Assembly (NCBI RefSeq): GCF_003149245.1
Contig: NZ_QGDL01000005.1
Coordinates: 186,001 to 250,000, forward strand
DNA from: Faecalicatena orotica
Lineage (GTDB): Bacteria; Bacillota; Clostridia; Lachnospirales; Lachnospiraceae
Reading direction: 5' to 3'
Length of the DNA stretch: 64,000 nt
Under the pieces are notes generated by a model. The model did not search any database, was not told where the DNA came from, and saw only the letters and a program-made list of their open reading frames with translations. Shown one piece after another: positions 8,356 to 17,562 of this stretch; the first letter of the stretch is position 1; each line of letters starts with the position of its first letter. The position numbers and the translations under genes are program-made.

Positions 8356-9268
8356 TCTGGCCCGCAATGATATCCATAAGCCGGGTGCGTGATTCCACAC
8401 TCGCCCAGCCGATGTGGGGCGTGATAAAGAGTTTTTTGCTGTCCTGGATCTGAAGGAGAGGACTGTGCTTTGACATCGGTTCCTCTGAGAGCACATCCAG
8501 ACCGGCAGCAGCGATCTGATTTTTATTTAATGCAGCGGCAAGCGCGTCTTCTAATACAATCTGGCCACGGCCAAGATTCAGGAAGATGGCATGCGGCTGC
8601 ATTTTTTGAAATGCTGACTGATTCATAAGACCGTTAGTATGTTCATTCAGAGGGGCATGGACAGATACAATATCAGAGGAGGACAGCAGTGTGTCAAGAT
8701 CTGTCTGCTGATAACCTTCCTGCGGTGCGGCGCCTGACGGTGAGTAATAGATGATTTTTGCGCCGAAGAGGCTGGCAATGTCAGCTACCCTGCGCCCGAT
8801 ATTGCCGAGCCCGATGATGCCCCAGGTCATGCCATGCAGTTCATGGAAGTGTTCCCCGAAATGAGAGAAGTCGGTATCACCCGCATACCGCCCGCTTTTT
8901 ACATAGTCGTCATAATAGCGGAGCTTTTCCATCAGATAGAAGAGCATGGCAAAGGTATGCTGTGCGACTGACTCCGTAGAATAGCCGGCTACATTGCGCC
9001 AGGCAATGCCTCTTTTTTCCAGATAGTCCTTGTCCAGATTATTAGTGCCCGTGGCAGTGACGCAGACCAGCTTCAGGTTCCGGGCCGTGTGGATGGTTTC
9101 CTCATTAATCTGTATTTTGTTGACCACGAGTACATCGGCATCGGTGACTCTCTCAGGAACTTCTGCAGCGGAGGTAAAGGGGTATTTAACAACTTGACCG
9201 AGCCTGTCATAGCGGGAAAGGTCAATATCTTCCCCAATTGTTTTTGCATCCAGAAATACGATTTTCAT
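8336..9268 (-). CDS. D-2-hydroxyacid dehydrogenase (NAD-dependent)
   Basis: A 310-residue cytosolic oxidoreductase that interconverts a 2-oxoacid and a D-2-hydroxyacid. The NAD-binding Rossmann motif is GIIGLGNIG. Catalytic residues are visible: Arg in LNLGRGQIV, Glu in DVLSEEP and His in ITPHIGWAS. It most resembles hydroxypyruvate/glycerate dehydrogenases, but the substrate cannot be fixed. The ATG at 9268 is preceded on the minus strand by AGGGAG. It is convergent and overlapping with the LspA-like gene, and divergent from nudC. Confidence 0.88.
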   Translation of the reverse strand: MKIVFLDAKTIGEDIDLSRYDRLGQVVKYPFTSAAEVPERVTDADVLVVNKIQINEETIHTARNLKLVCVTATGTNNLDKDYLEKRGIAWRNVAGYSTESVAQHTFAMLFYLMEKLRYYDDYVKSGRYAGDTDFSHFGEHFHELHGMTWGIIGLGNIGRRVADIASLFGAKIIYYSPSGAAPQEGYQQTDLDTLLSSSDIVSVHAPLNEHTNGLMNQSAFQKMQPHAIFLNLGRGQIVLEDALAAALNKNQIAAAGLDVLSEEPMSKHSPLLQIQDSKKLFITPHIGWASVESRTRLMDIIAGQISSFFS

Positions 9269-9325
9269 ATAAGACTCCCTTCATATACTAAAATAATTGT
9301 AATAGAATACATTATTAATATCTCT

Positions 9326-9354
9326 ATTATTTATTAGTCCAGAGTAAATGTCAA
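9326..9354 (-). promoter_or_regulatory. Promoter for the D-2-hydroxyacid dehydrogenase
   Basis: Read on the minus strand: a perfect TTGACA (9354-9349), 17-base spacer, AATAAT (9331-9326), 58 bases before the start codon. Confidence 0.65.
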
Positions 9355-9407
9355 CATGATGTATCCGGTGGAATCTCTATTTTTATATTTAAGTCCATAT
9401 GAAAGTG

Positions 9408-9416
9408 TGGTATGAT
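9408..9416 (+). promoter_or_regulatory. Extended -10 promoter for nudC
   Basis: TGG-TATGAT is an extended -10 element 33 bases before the nudC ATG. The -35 region is poor, as expected for this promoter type. Confidence 0.5.
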
Positions 9417-9448
9417 GGAAGAGGAATTTATGAAAGCAGGGAGAAAAC

Positions 9449-10285
9449 ATGATTCAGGACATAGCACCACACGAGTATAGGAACGAGTACAGGCCTCTGC
9501 CTCCCGAGAAAGACAGTATCGCGCTGTATTATGAAGACCATACCGTACTAATGAAGAAGACAGCAGAAGGGATCGAATACCCGACGTTTGCAGATCTGGA
9601 GCATTTAAATGAAGAGATTTATGAGGATTATACATATTTATTTTCCATAGACAATGAGCGATATTATCTGGTCGAAGAGATAAACCGGGAGCGCCTGTCG
9701 CCTTTTACGATGGAAAATACAGAGCTCTTCAGGGCAGGTGAACCACAGTACCGTGCGTTCGCGGGCATCACCGGATACCAGCTTTATACCTGGTACAAGA
9801 ACCACAGATATTGTGGGCACTGTGGTACGATGATGAAGAAAGATACAAAGGAGCGGATGCTCTATTGTGAAGAGTGCCATAATATGGAGTATCCGAAGAT
9901 CTGTCCGGCTACGATTATCGGAGTGACGGATGGTAACAGGATACTGATGTCAAAGTATGCAGGCAGAACTTATAAGAAGTATGCACTGCTTGCCGGATTT
10001 GTCGAGATCGGTGAGACGGTGGAAGAGACGGTTAAGCGGGAAGTCATGGAGGAGGTCGGCCTGAAGGTAAAGAACATACGTTACTATAAGAGCCAGCCGT
10101 GGTCCTTCAGCGATACGTTACTTATGGGGTTCTATTGCGATCTGGACGGGGAAGACAGCATTACGCTGGACGAGGAAGAGCTTGCACTCGCCGAGTGGTT
10201 TGAGCGGGAAGATATCCCTGTGGAACCATCCCGGGACAGCCTGACAAACGAGATGATTATGAAATTTAAAAATGGAGAGGTATAG
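9449..10285 (+). CDS. nudC: NAD(H) pyrophosphatase / RNA-decapping hydrolase NudC
   Basis: A 278-residue Nudix hydrolase that cleaves NADH to NMNH and AMP and, in studied relatives, removes NAD caps from RNA. It has an N-terminal domain, a Cys4 zinc ribbon (CGHCG ... CEEC, about residues 125-150), a full Nudix box (GFVEIGETVEETVKREVMEE, about 183-202, then VGL), and the NudC-specific SQPWSF motif after it. GGGAG precedes the ATG. It is 12 bases upstream of a bacteriohemerythrin gene, which suggests a small oxygen or redox-stress operon. Confidence 0.92.
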   Translation: MIQDIAPHEYRNEYRPLPPEKDSIALYYEDHTVLMKKTAEGIEYPTFADLEHLNEEIYEDYTYLFSIDNERYYLVEEINRERLSPFTMENTELFRAGEPQYRAFAGITGYQLYTWYKNHRYCGHCGTMMKKDTKERMLYCEECHNMEYPKICPATIIGVTDGNRILMSKYAGRTYKKYALLAGFVEIGETVEETVKREVMEEVGLKVKNIRYYKSQPWSFSDTLLMGFYCDLDGEDSITLDEEELALAEWFEREDIPVEPSRDSLTNEMIMKFKNGEV

Positions 10286-10297
10286 GAGGAACGTAAT

Positions 10298-10720
10298 ATG
10301 AGAGCAGAATTTGATGAATCTTTGGTAACAGGAAATGAAATGATCGACGCACAGCACAAGGAGCTGATTGACAAGATCAATAAGCTGCTGGACAGTTGTG
10401 AGACCGGCGAGGGAAAAGTAGCAGCGATCAAGACGCTGGATTTTCTGGCTGACTACACAGAATTCCATTTCGGTGAGGAAGAAAAACTTCAGGCTGAGAT
10501 TGAGTATCCGGGGATTGAGAAACATAAAGAAGAGCATGAAAAGCTCAGAATAGTCGTAAAAGAACTCTACGAGATGCTCGAGGAAGAAGAAGGACCATCA
10601 GCAGCATTTGTTGAGCAGGTGAATAAGAACGTGATTGAATGGCTGTACAGACATATCAAAGGGTTTGATACATCTGTTGCAGAGTACAAGTTTATGCGCG
10701 AAGACGGCGAAAGACTGTAG
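10298..10720 (+). CDS. Bacteriohemerythrin
   Basis: A 140-residue four-helix-bundle protein that binds O2 at a di-iron centre. Iron ligands are visible in order: H in DAQHKEL, H and E in EFHFGEEE, H and H in KHKEEH, and H and D in RHIKGFD. It is a stand-alone single-domain form with no signalling domain, so oxygen buffering, sensing or scavenging in an anaerobe is the likely role. The AGGAGGA site is 12 bases after the nudC stop, so it is read from the nudC promoter. Confidence 0.92.
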   Translation: MRAEFDESLVTGNEMIDAQHKELIDKINKLLDSCETGEGKVAAIKTLDFLADYTEFHFGEEEKLQAEIEYPGIEKHKEEHEKLRIVVKELYEMLEEEEGPSAAFVEQVNKNVIEWLYRHIKGFDTSVAEYKFMREDGERL

Positions 10721-10777
10721 ATAGAAGGTGCGTAAGCGGTAACTCTTGTATTGGAAAAGAAATTCCTTTTGCGGGTG

Positions 10778-10806
10778 TTGACAAAAGAACGGAATTAGAT
10801 TAGACT
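10778..10806 (+). promoter_or_regulatory. Strong promoter before the YitT gene
   Basis: A perfect TTGACA (10778-10783), 17-base spacer and TAGACT (10801-10806). Transcription should begin near 10813, only a few bases before a terminator-like hairpin. Confidence 0.65.
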
Positions 10807-10815
10807 AAAGGATAG

Positions 10816-10862
10816 AAGAGCACATGCGAATTATAATTTATAATTTGTAGGTGTTCTTTTTT
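10816..10862 (+). terminator. Terminator-like hairpin in the YitT leader (possible attenuator)
   Basis: AAGAGCAC (10816-10823) pairs with GTGTTCTT (10851-10858), and T residues follow through 10862. Inside the loop AATTATA and TATAATT (10829-10845) form a second perfect 7-bp stem. It could end the nudC-hemerythrin transcript, or act as an attenuator for the promoter just upstream. Confidence 0.6.
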
Positions 10863-10904
10863 GTGCTTAATTGGGGAAAACTATGATTCAGAGAGGTGAG
10901 ACAG

Positions 10905-11759
10905 ATGAAAAAAACGAACATAAAAAAACTTGCGTATGATATTATGATTGACGTGGCCGGAGGCATTCTGATCGGTATCGGTATTTACAATTTTGCGGCA
11001 AACGCGTCATTTCCACTGGCGGGAATTTCAGGTATTGCCCTGATTTTCTATCATTTATTCGGACTTCCGATTGGCTGGGTGACCATGCTTCTAAATGTGC
11101 CGATCGCGATTGGGTGTTACAAGACTCTTGGGAAGGAGTTCTTCATCCGGTCGGTAAGGTCGGTTATTATTACATCCCTGATCATTGACTATGTAGTGCC
11201 GCTTCTGCCTGTATATTCCGGTGACAGGATGCTGGCTGCTATCTGTACCGGTATTTTTTCAGGGCTCGGATATGCACTGATCTTCATGAACAACTCTTCC
11301 ACAGGGGGGATGGATTTCATTACGGTTGCAATCAAGGTGAAGCGTCCGCACCTTACATTAGGGAGAATCGTATTCATAACAGATGCGATTATTGTAGCTA
11401 TCGGCGGGGCAATCTTTAAAGATGTGGATGGGACGATTTATGGATTTATTATTACCTATCTGCTGACCCTTGTTATTGATAAGATTATGTACGGTATTGA
11501 TTCCGGAAAGATGACTCTTATCGTAACGGAAAAAGGACAGGAAGTGGCTGACAAGATAGACAAGTATTCCGGCAGGGGGTCTACCCTTCTGAAAGGACGC
11601 GGCAGTTATTCAGGAATTGAAAAAGAGGTGGTTATGTGTGCCTGCAACAATAAGCAGATGTATACCATCCGCAAGATGGTACGGGAGGTTGATCCTTCAG
11701 CATTCACGGTCATCATGGAATCTAACGAGGTTGTGGGGGAAGGGTTCAAGGAAGAATAG
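10905..11759 (+). CDS. YitT family membrane protein
   Basis: A 284-residue protein with about five hydrophobic segments in the first 200 residues (YitT/DUF161 membrane region) and a C-terminal soluble DUF2179 domain (from about TLIVTEKGQEVADKID to the end). The AGISGIALIFYHLFGLPIGW and NNSSTGGMDF segments are typical. Transport function is presumed but not established for this family. The ATG at 10905 is preferred over an in-frame GTG at 10896 because AGAGGTGA lies correctly before it. It appears monocistronic, with its own promoter and leader hairpin. Confidence 0.85.
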   Translation: MKKTNIKKLAYDIMIDVAGGILIGIGIYNFAANASFPLAGISGIALIFYHLFGLPIGWVTMLLNVPIAIGCYKTLGKEFFIRSVRSVIITSLIIDYVVPLLPVYSGDRMLAAICTGIFSGLGYALIFMNNSSTGGMDFITVAIKVKRPHLTLGRIVFITDAIIVAIGGAIFKDVDGTIYGFIITYLLTLVIDKIMYGIDSGKMTLIVTEKGQEVADKIDKYSGRGSTLLKGRGSYSGIEKEVVMCACNNKQMYTIRKMVREVDPSAFTVIMESNEVVGEGFKEE

Positions 11760-11807
11760 AAACTTTTCCGTTACTTCTATTAGTGTTGCTCCTAAATATT
11801 TAAGAAT

Positions 11808-11845
11808 ACATCGTCCGGTAACCAGTCGGACGATGTATTTCGTTA
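11808..11845 (+). terminator. Probable terminator after YitT gene
   Basis: ACATCGTCCG (11808-11817) and CGGACGATGT (11827-11836) form a perfect 10-bp stem, followed by a short, interrupted T stretch. Confidence 0.6.
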
Positions 11846-11899
11846 TGAGTATTACTATCATATCTTTTACAATCCCAAATGAAATATAATGTATATCAA

Positions 11900-11928
11900 T
11901 TGACGGAATAAAACTAAAAGAGTAAAAT
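11900..11928 (+). promoter_or_regulatory. Promoter for the MMPL/YhgE operon
   Basis: TTGACG (11900-11905), 17-base spacer, TAAAAT (11923-11928). The leader to the ATG at 12009 is about 75 bases. Confidence 0.6.
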
Positions 11929-12008
11929 TATATTAATATAAATAACTGAAAAATCAGAATATTTCGATTTCATAATTCATTGTACACGTCTGACCGGGAG
12001 GTGGTTGA

Positions 12009-14069
12009 ATGGAACGGATAGCCCGCAAGGTGACGATACACAGGAAGCTGGTCGTGTGGATTTTCCTTGTGCTCACCTGCATATGCGCTGTTTTGATGAC
12101 AAAGGTAAAGGTCAATTATACTTTAGCAGATTATCTGCCGGAAGATGCAGAATCTACGGTGGCCCTCAAGGTTATGGATAAGGAGTTCCATGCAGCAGTG
12201 CCGAACGAGCGGGTCATGATCTATGATGTCACTTTACCGGAGGCGCTGGAGTATAAAGAACAGCTCGAAGCAATTGACGGCGTGGATGCCGTGATGTGGC
12301 TGGATGATGTGGTAAACCTGAAGGAACCCCTTGAAACACAGGACAGAGATACGGTGCAGTCCTACTATAGGGACGGGAATGCGCTGTTTACAGTGACGGT
12401 ACATAAGGGAAAAGAGATGGATGCCACCAATGCAGTCTATGAGCTGATTGGCGAAGAAAATGCTGTCGACGGAGACGCAGCCTCCAATGCATTCTCACAG
12501 AAAATCTCGGTGAAGGAATCGATGAACGCGATGATGATTCTGGTTCCCCTGATTATTGTGATTCTGCTGCTGACCTCATCTTCCTGGATTGAGCCGGTTC
12601 TCTTTCTTGCGACCATCGGGATCTCAGTCCTGATTAATATGGGAAGTAATTTCTTCCTCGGGGAAATCTCTTATATTACCCAGGCAATAAGCCCGATTCT
12701 CCAGATGGCGGTATCTCTGGACTACGCGATTTTCCTGCTTCATAACTTTGAAGAGCAGCGTAAACTCACGGATGATGTGGAGAGTGCGATGGTAAAGGCG
12801 ATGCATCTGGCATTTCCTTCGGTAGCGGCGAGTGCGGCAACTACTTTGTTCGGCTTTATGGCGCTGATGTTTATGCGCTTCAGGATCGGTTCAGATCTGG
12901 GATTGAACCTTGTAAAAGGCATAATCTTCAGTTATCTGTCGGTTATGGTGTTCCTGCCGGCGCTTACATTATTATGCTGTGGTCTGATTGACCGGACGAA
13001 ACACAGGAAGCTTATTCCGGAACTGAAACGGGCAGGGGGTGTGCTGCTTAAGCTGCGGATACCGGCATTTATCGTTGTGCTTCTGCTGATTGTTCCATGC
13101 TACCTGGCGCAGGCCAGATCGAATTTCATCTATGGCATGGGGGAAGCCAATGCAGCCATGAAGCTGGGACAGGACAGCCGGAAAATCAACGAAGTATTCG
13201 GACAGTCGACGTCTGTCGTGCTGTTGGTGCCGAAGGGCGATATGGCGAAGGAACTTCTGCTGAGCAGGGAGTTGGAAAAGATGGACCATGTGAACAGTGT
13301 CGTTTCCTATGCGGTAAGTGTAGGCAGTACGATTCCGCCAGGGTATCTGGACAGCCGGATTTTAGATAACTTCTATTCGGAGCACTATGCACGGATTGTG
13401 GTCGATACGGATACAAAGGAGGAAGGGAAAGAAGCATTTGATCTGGTAAGCAAAATCAGGAAGACGGCAGGGAGCTATTACAGTGAGTACTATTCATGCG
13501 GTCAGAGCACGAATCTGTATGACATGAAGCAGGTCGTATCCAGTGATACGAAACTGGTAAATGGCATTGCAATTGCGGCGATTGCCCTCGTACTTTTCCT
13601 GACCTTTAAGTCACTGCTCATTCCGGTTATCCTTTTGTTCATTATAGAAGCAGCCATCTGGATTAACCTGTCGGTGCCATATTTTGCAGGGAATTCTCTT
13701 GTATACATCGGCTTCCTTGTCATCAATACGGTACAGCTGGGCGCAACCATAGACTATGCGATTTTTATTACCAGCAATTACATGAACCGCAGAAAGGAAA
13801 TGGGGAAGAAAGAGGCAATAACGGGTGTGCTGAACCGGAACCTCATTGCAATCATGACTTCTGCGCTGATCCTCGCCTCCGCGGGGTTCTGCCTGAAACT
13901 GACCTCTTCCAACCCCATCGTAGCCGAGCTGGGACTGCTGCTGGGCCGGGGGACATTCCTTTCACTGGCGATGGTTGCCGTCATACTTCCTATGCTGCTG
14001 CTTCTGCTGGACAAGGCAATCGGGGCAGTAACGTACCACTGTACATTTTACCGGGAGGTGAAGAAATGA
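12009..14069 (+). CDS. MMPL/RND-family exporter
   Basis: A 686-residue membrane transporter of the MmpL-like RND superfamily. It has two similar halves, each with one N-terminal membrane helix, a large extracytoplasmic loop (about 33-175 and 375-510) and five further helices. Helix-embedded acidic motifs appear in both halves (SLDYAIFLLHNFEE and TIDYAIFITSNYM), the expected proton-relay positions. Such proteins export lipids, glycolipids or hydrophobic compounds driven by the proton gradient. A GGGAGG site precedes the ATG. The stop overlaps the next start by four bases (ATGA), implying translational coupling to the YhgE-like protein. Confidence 0.85.
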   Translation: MERIARKVTIHRKLVVWIFLVLTCICAVLMTKVKVNYTLADYLPEDAESTVALKVMDKEFHAAVPNERVMIYDVTLPEALEYKEQLEAIDGVDAVMWLDDVVNLKEPLETQDRDTVQSYYRDGNALFTVTVHKGKEMDATNAVYELIGEENAVDGDAASNAFSQKISVKESMNAMMILVPLIIVILLLTSSSWIEPVLFLATIGISVLINMGSNFFLGEISYITQAISPILQMAVSLDYAIFLLHNFEEQRKLTDDVESAMVKAMHLAFPSVAASAATTLFGFMALMFMRFRIGSDLGLNLVKGIIFSYLSVMVFLPALTLLCCGLIDRTKHRKLIPELKRAGGVLLKLRIPAFIVVLLLIVPCYLAQARSNFIYGMGEANAAMKLGQDSRKINEVFGQSTSVVLLVPKGDMAKELLLSRELEKMDHVNSVVSYAVSVGSTIPPGYLDSRILDNFYSEHYARIVVDTDTKEEGKEAFDLVSKIRKTAGSYYSEYYSCGQSTNLYDMKQVVSSDTKLVNGIAIAAIALVLFLTFKSLLIPVILLFIIEAAIWINLSVPYFAGNSLVYIGFLVINTVQLGATIDYAIFITSNYMNRRKEMGKKEAITGVLNRNLIAIMTSALILASAGFCLKLTSSNPIVAELGLLLGRGTFLSLAMVAVILPMLLLLLDKAIGAVTYHCTFYREVKK

Positions 14070-16012
14070 GAAAACATAGAACGGGGACAGGCAGATTCCT
14101 GTCCGCGATATCAATCCTGTTGTCTGCAGCACTCTGCATGACGGGCATGCAGGTGCATGCCGGGGAGCCCGCGCAGATTACGAAGGAAGAGGTCGTATAT
14201 TCTTCAATGAAGCCGGACGGGCAGGTGAAGGAAATATACGTTGTAAATGCATTTGATATGCCTCAGGACGGCACAATTACGGACTATGGGGACTATGCCC
14301 TTCTGGAAAACCTGACGGATATGGGTGAACTTCATTATACAGGTGATAAAGTGAGTGTGGATGCCAGAAAGGGAAGATTTTATTATCAGGGGAATATGAC
14401 TGGAAAAAATCTTCCGTGGGTAATAGAGATTACTTATACTCTGGACGGAAAAGCGGTCCCTGCGGAAAAACTTGGCGGCGCATCAGGGAAAATCGGAATC
14501 GGGATTGACACAAGGCAGAACCCGGAGGCGGATAAGATATTTTATGAAAAATATATGCTGCAGGTAACAATAACACTGGATACGTCTATCTGCCGTAATA
14601 TAAAGGCAGAGGATGCGGTGCTGGCAAATGCCGGGTCAGATAAGCAGATCACGTTTACTGTCATGCCTGAGACTGCTGGAAAGATGCGGATCAGTACAGA
14701 TGCGGATACATTTTCCATGAGTGGGATTTCTATAGCGGCCGTCCCATTTTCGGCGGGGGCGGACATGATTGATATCGGTGAAATCGACAGGCTTACAGAC
14801 GGACTGAACCAGCTAAGCCAGGGGGTAACAGAACTGGACAGCGGGGCAAAACAGTTAAAAAACGGTGCGTCGGCCCTGCATGGAGGCACCGCGGAACTCA
14901 AAAGTGGTGTGAACGAGTTTAATCAGGGGATTGGCCGGCTGAAAGAAGGTGCCGAGAGTATCAGCAGCGGTGCAGGGCTTTTACAGTCAGGGTCGGGTGA
15001 GTTTAAGGAAGGTCTGAACCAGATGGCGTCCCTCTCCGATGAACTGCTTAACGGTTCCGGGGAAATCAATCAGGCACTGCAGATGTTGAAAGCAGGGGTA
15101 CAGGATCTTGGAAACCTTGATCTTACACCGCTGAAGGAGCTGCCCGGAGGACTGGACAGTCTGGCCGGTGCGCTGGAACAGGTGCAGACAGGATATGCCG
15201 GCCTGTTTCAGGTAATGGACCAGGTTATCGCACAGTACCCAATGCAGGATGTCACGGCAGAAGAATTATATGCGGCTTCGGAAGAACTGAAAGGAACATC
15301 TCCTGAGACACAGGCGGTGTTTGGGAAACTGGTAAACAACTATACAGCAGCTATGGCTGTAATCGGAACTTATCAGGGAATCAAACAAAATCTGGAACAG
15401 CTTCAGGGCGGGATGACAGAGATGGTGCAGAATCTGCGGGGAATGTCCACGCAGCTAGGAGCTTTGGATGGTATGGACCCGGAAGGCCTGAAAACGCTGT
15501 CTGATGGGATGACACAGCTTGCCGGCCAGTACGCAGGATTCCATGAGGGACTGTCCCAATATATGGACGGAGTAAAAAGCCTTGCAGGGGGATATGCAGA
15601 AATTCACAGCGGTATCGGCAGTCTGGTGGAAGGAACTGCAGGACTGTCAGGCGGTATCAGCCAGACAGCAGATGGTGCATCCGGCCTGCTTGGCGGTGTA
15701 AACAGTCTGGATGACGGGGCAAAGGAACTGTCGGACGGGGCGGCCCAGCTGTCAGGAGGGCTGGACACTCTGAATGAGTCCGCGGCAAAGCTGCCGGAAG
15801 AAATCAGGAAAGGCATTGATGAAATGCTGGATAAATATACGAACAATGATTTTAAGCCGGTATCTTTTACATCTGTTAAAAACAGAAATGTCGGGGCGGT
15901 ACAGTTCGTACTCTCTACAGAAGGGATCAGCAGGCCGGAGACTGAGAAGCCGGGGACAGAAGATACAAAAAAAGAAAGTGCATGGGAGAAGTTTATAAAT
16001 CTTTTTCGGTAG
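14066..16012 (+). CDS. YhgE/Pip-like exported repeat protein
   Basis: A 648-residue protein with a Sec signal peptide (about residues 1-32, ending VHA). A beta-rich N-terminal region runs to about 235. Then come two blocks of YhgE/Pip-type repeats built from GAxxLxxG units (for example SGAKQLKNGASALHGG and LDDGAKELSDGAAQL), predicted to be long helical rods, separated by about 160 residues. Unlike YhgE it has no visible C-terminal membrane bundle and ends in a charged tail. It is translationally coupled to the MMPL exporter, so it probably works with it outside the membrane. Substrate unknown. Confidence 0.75.
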   Translation: MRKHRTGTGRFLSAISILLSAALCMTGMQVHAGEPAQITKEEVVYSSMKPDGQVKEIYVVNAFDMPQDGTITDYGDYALLENLTDMGELHYTGDKVSVDARKGRFYYQGNMTGKNLPWVIEITYTLDGKAVPAEKLGGASGKIGIGIDTRQNPEADKIFYEKYMLQVTITLDTSICRNIKAEDAVLANAGSDKQITFTVMPETAGKMRISTDADTFSMSGISIAAVPFSAGADMIDIGEIDRLTDGLNQLSQGVTELDSGAKQLKNGASALHGGTAELKSGVNEFNQGIGRLKEGAESISSGAGLLQSGSGEFKEGLNQMASLSDELLNGSGEINQALQMLKAGVQDLGNLDLTPLKELPGGLDSLAGALEQVQTGYAGLFQVMDQVIAQYPMQDVTAEELYAASEELKGTSPETQAVFGKLVNNYTAAMAVIGTYQGIKQNLEQLQGGMTEMVQNLRGMSTQLGALDGMDPEGLKTLSDGMTQLAGQYAGFHEGLSQYMDGVKSLAGGYAEIHSGIGSLVEGTAGLSGGISQTADGASGLLGGVNSLDDGAKELSDGAAQLSGGLDTLNESAAKLPEEIRKGIDEMLDKYTNNDFKPVSFTSVKNRNVGAVQFVLSTEGISRPETEKPGTEDTKKESAWEKFINLFR

Positions 16013-16072
16013 GAGTGAAAAACATGAGTAGTCATAGATAGAATTTGTTATAAAAGTATATCTAATCAGTTA

Positions 16073-16104
16073 AAGTCCGGACTCCCGCCCGGACTTTTTT
16101 GTTT
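16073..16104 (+). terminator. Rho-independent terminator of the MMPL/YhgE operon
   Basis: AAGTCCGG (16073-16080) and CCGGACTT (16089-16096) form an 8-bp stem followed by six T residues and GTTT. Confidence 0.85.
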
Positions 16105-16119
16105 CATAGGATGTACATC

Positions 16120-17446
16120 CTATAAAGCATTTTCAACTGCGGACATTTCTTTATCTAAATGATAGAAATGCATTATAAAAATCGCGCCAGCGCATAGAGC
16201 AATAGGTATTACCAGGTAAACAGCCTCGATAGAATGTATGGCGGAGGGGGACTGCACAGACAGTTTTTGATTATACCCTCCGATTGAAAGAACAAATCCT
16301 GTCAGGGCGCCTCCGGTACTGGACGCAAGCTTTTCCATAAAAGTGGCTGCGGAGAAGGTGACTCCCTGTGTGCGGATTCCTGACTTGTATTCTCCATAAT
16401 CGATCGCATCTGCAATCATAGCATATAAAAGTCCGGTTGCAAATCCATTTCCAAATCCCGAAATAAACATTCCTATATATAAAACAGGCACTTTGCTGCA
16501 GATCAGAATCAAAATCCTTCCAAGAATCCCCAGAAAAAATCCAAAGCATACAAGATTTCTTTTCGAATCTTCTGTTCAGGCGTGGTATGGTCAGCATTGC
16601 AATGACAGAAGCATAGTTCATGAGCGAAAGTGTAGACATCAGTGCGATGTTATGGACCTTGTATTTCAGATAGTACATGGCTCCGGAATTATAGACAGTC
16701 ATATACACACTATGAAAAAACGTCAGCGCCATCAGGCAGTACAGTGGTACATTGCCCCTTAATCCGCGCAGGGAGTCCCTTACCCCCAGCTTCGCATGCG
16801 CCTGCTTCTCAGGCACAGTTTCCCGAATCATAGTATAACAGAATAACAGACAGGCACCGGCAAAAATTCCGTAGAGGGCAGCTGTCTTAAAATAGCCGGT
16901 CTTTTCATTTCCGCGGCCCAGATATGCAACTAACGGTATTGTGATGACAGAAGAGACGGCTCCGGCAAGCTGTCCAAAGACCATCCTCCAGGTGTTTACA
17001 TTTGTGCGCTCCTGCGGGTCGTTAGTCATATTAGGCAAAATGGCGCCAAGAGGAATATTAACCGCTGTGGCTGCAATGCCATAACCGATATATGTGATGT
17101 AGGCAAATGCCAGTTTAAAGCCCCCGGACATGTCTGGAGAGAGAAAACACAGCGCTCCGAAAACTCCGAGAGGGACTGCATCGCCTAAAAACCAGGGACG
17201 GCATTTCCCCTTTCGGGAGTGTGTATTATCTACAAGATAACCGAAAAACGGATCATTGACCGCATCGAAAATTCTGGCAGCCAGAAACATAGTACCTACG
17301 GCTGCCGGATGAATGCCGGCCACGTCAGTATAAAAGTAGGTAAGATACGACATCTGAACCAGCCTTAGTAAAGTAGTTGATGCATCGCCCAGACCATATG
17401 CAGTTTTCGACAGGGCAGAAACCTTTGCTTGTTTGCCGGATTCCAT
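16120..17446 (-). pseudogene. GPH-family sugar:cation symporter, single-base frameshift
   Basis: Two overlapping reading frames together encode one glycoside-pentoside-hexuronide:cation symporter. Frame one (start 17446) covers about the first 295 residues: GLGDASTTLL near the N-terminus, then the RIFDAVNDPFFGYLVD motif typical of GPH proteins. It runs out of homology at RRFEKK. A second frame resumes with RNLVCFGFFLGILGRI and continues through DYGEYKSGIRTQGV to the stop at 16120. The full span is 1327 bases, exactly one base more than 442 codons, so one extra T in TTTT (16560-16563) explains it. This is either a real inactivating change or a homopolymer sequencing error. GGAGGT is spaced for ATG 17446. 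The gene is divergent from the lactonase operon and probably supplied its substrate. Confidence 0.8.
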
Positions 17447-17534
17447 GCTGATCATACCTCCCAGGATGTGTCCGATCAGGATTCTGAACGGTTACCTGTA
17501 TTGTACTATATCCACAGGGTTTACGGTACCTCAT

Positions 17535-17562
17535 TTGACAATTTTGTGATTCATAATATGAA
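17535..17562 (+). promoter_or_regulatory. Promoter for the lactonase operon
   Basis: A perfect TTGACA (17535-17540), 16-base spacer and TATGAA (17557-17562). The -10 element lies within a 19-bp perfect palindrome. Confidence 0.6.

Noticed and set aside
16555-16570. Possible programmed ribosomal frameshift in the GPH symporter
   Set aside because: Restoring the frame requires skipping one base, there is no heptameric slippery site or downstream structure, and symporters of this family are not known to be made that way.
17478-17495. Catabolite-repression (cre)-like sequence near CTGAACGGTTACC
   Set aside because: Two mismatches at conserved outer positions of the cre consensus; too weak to list.
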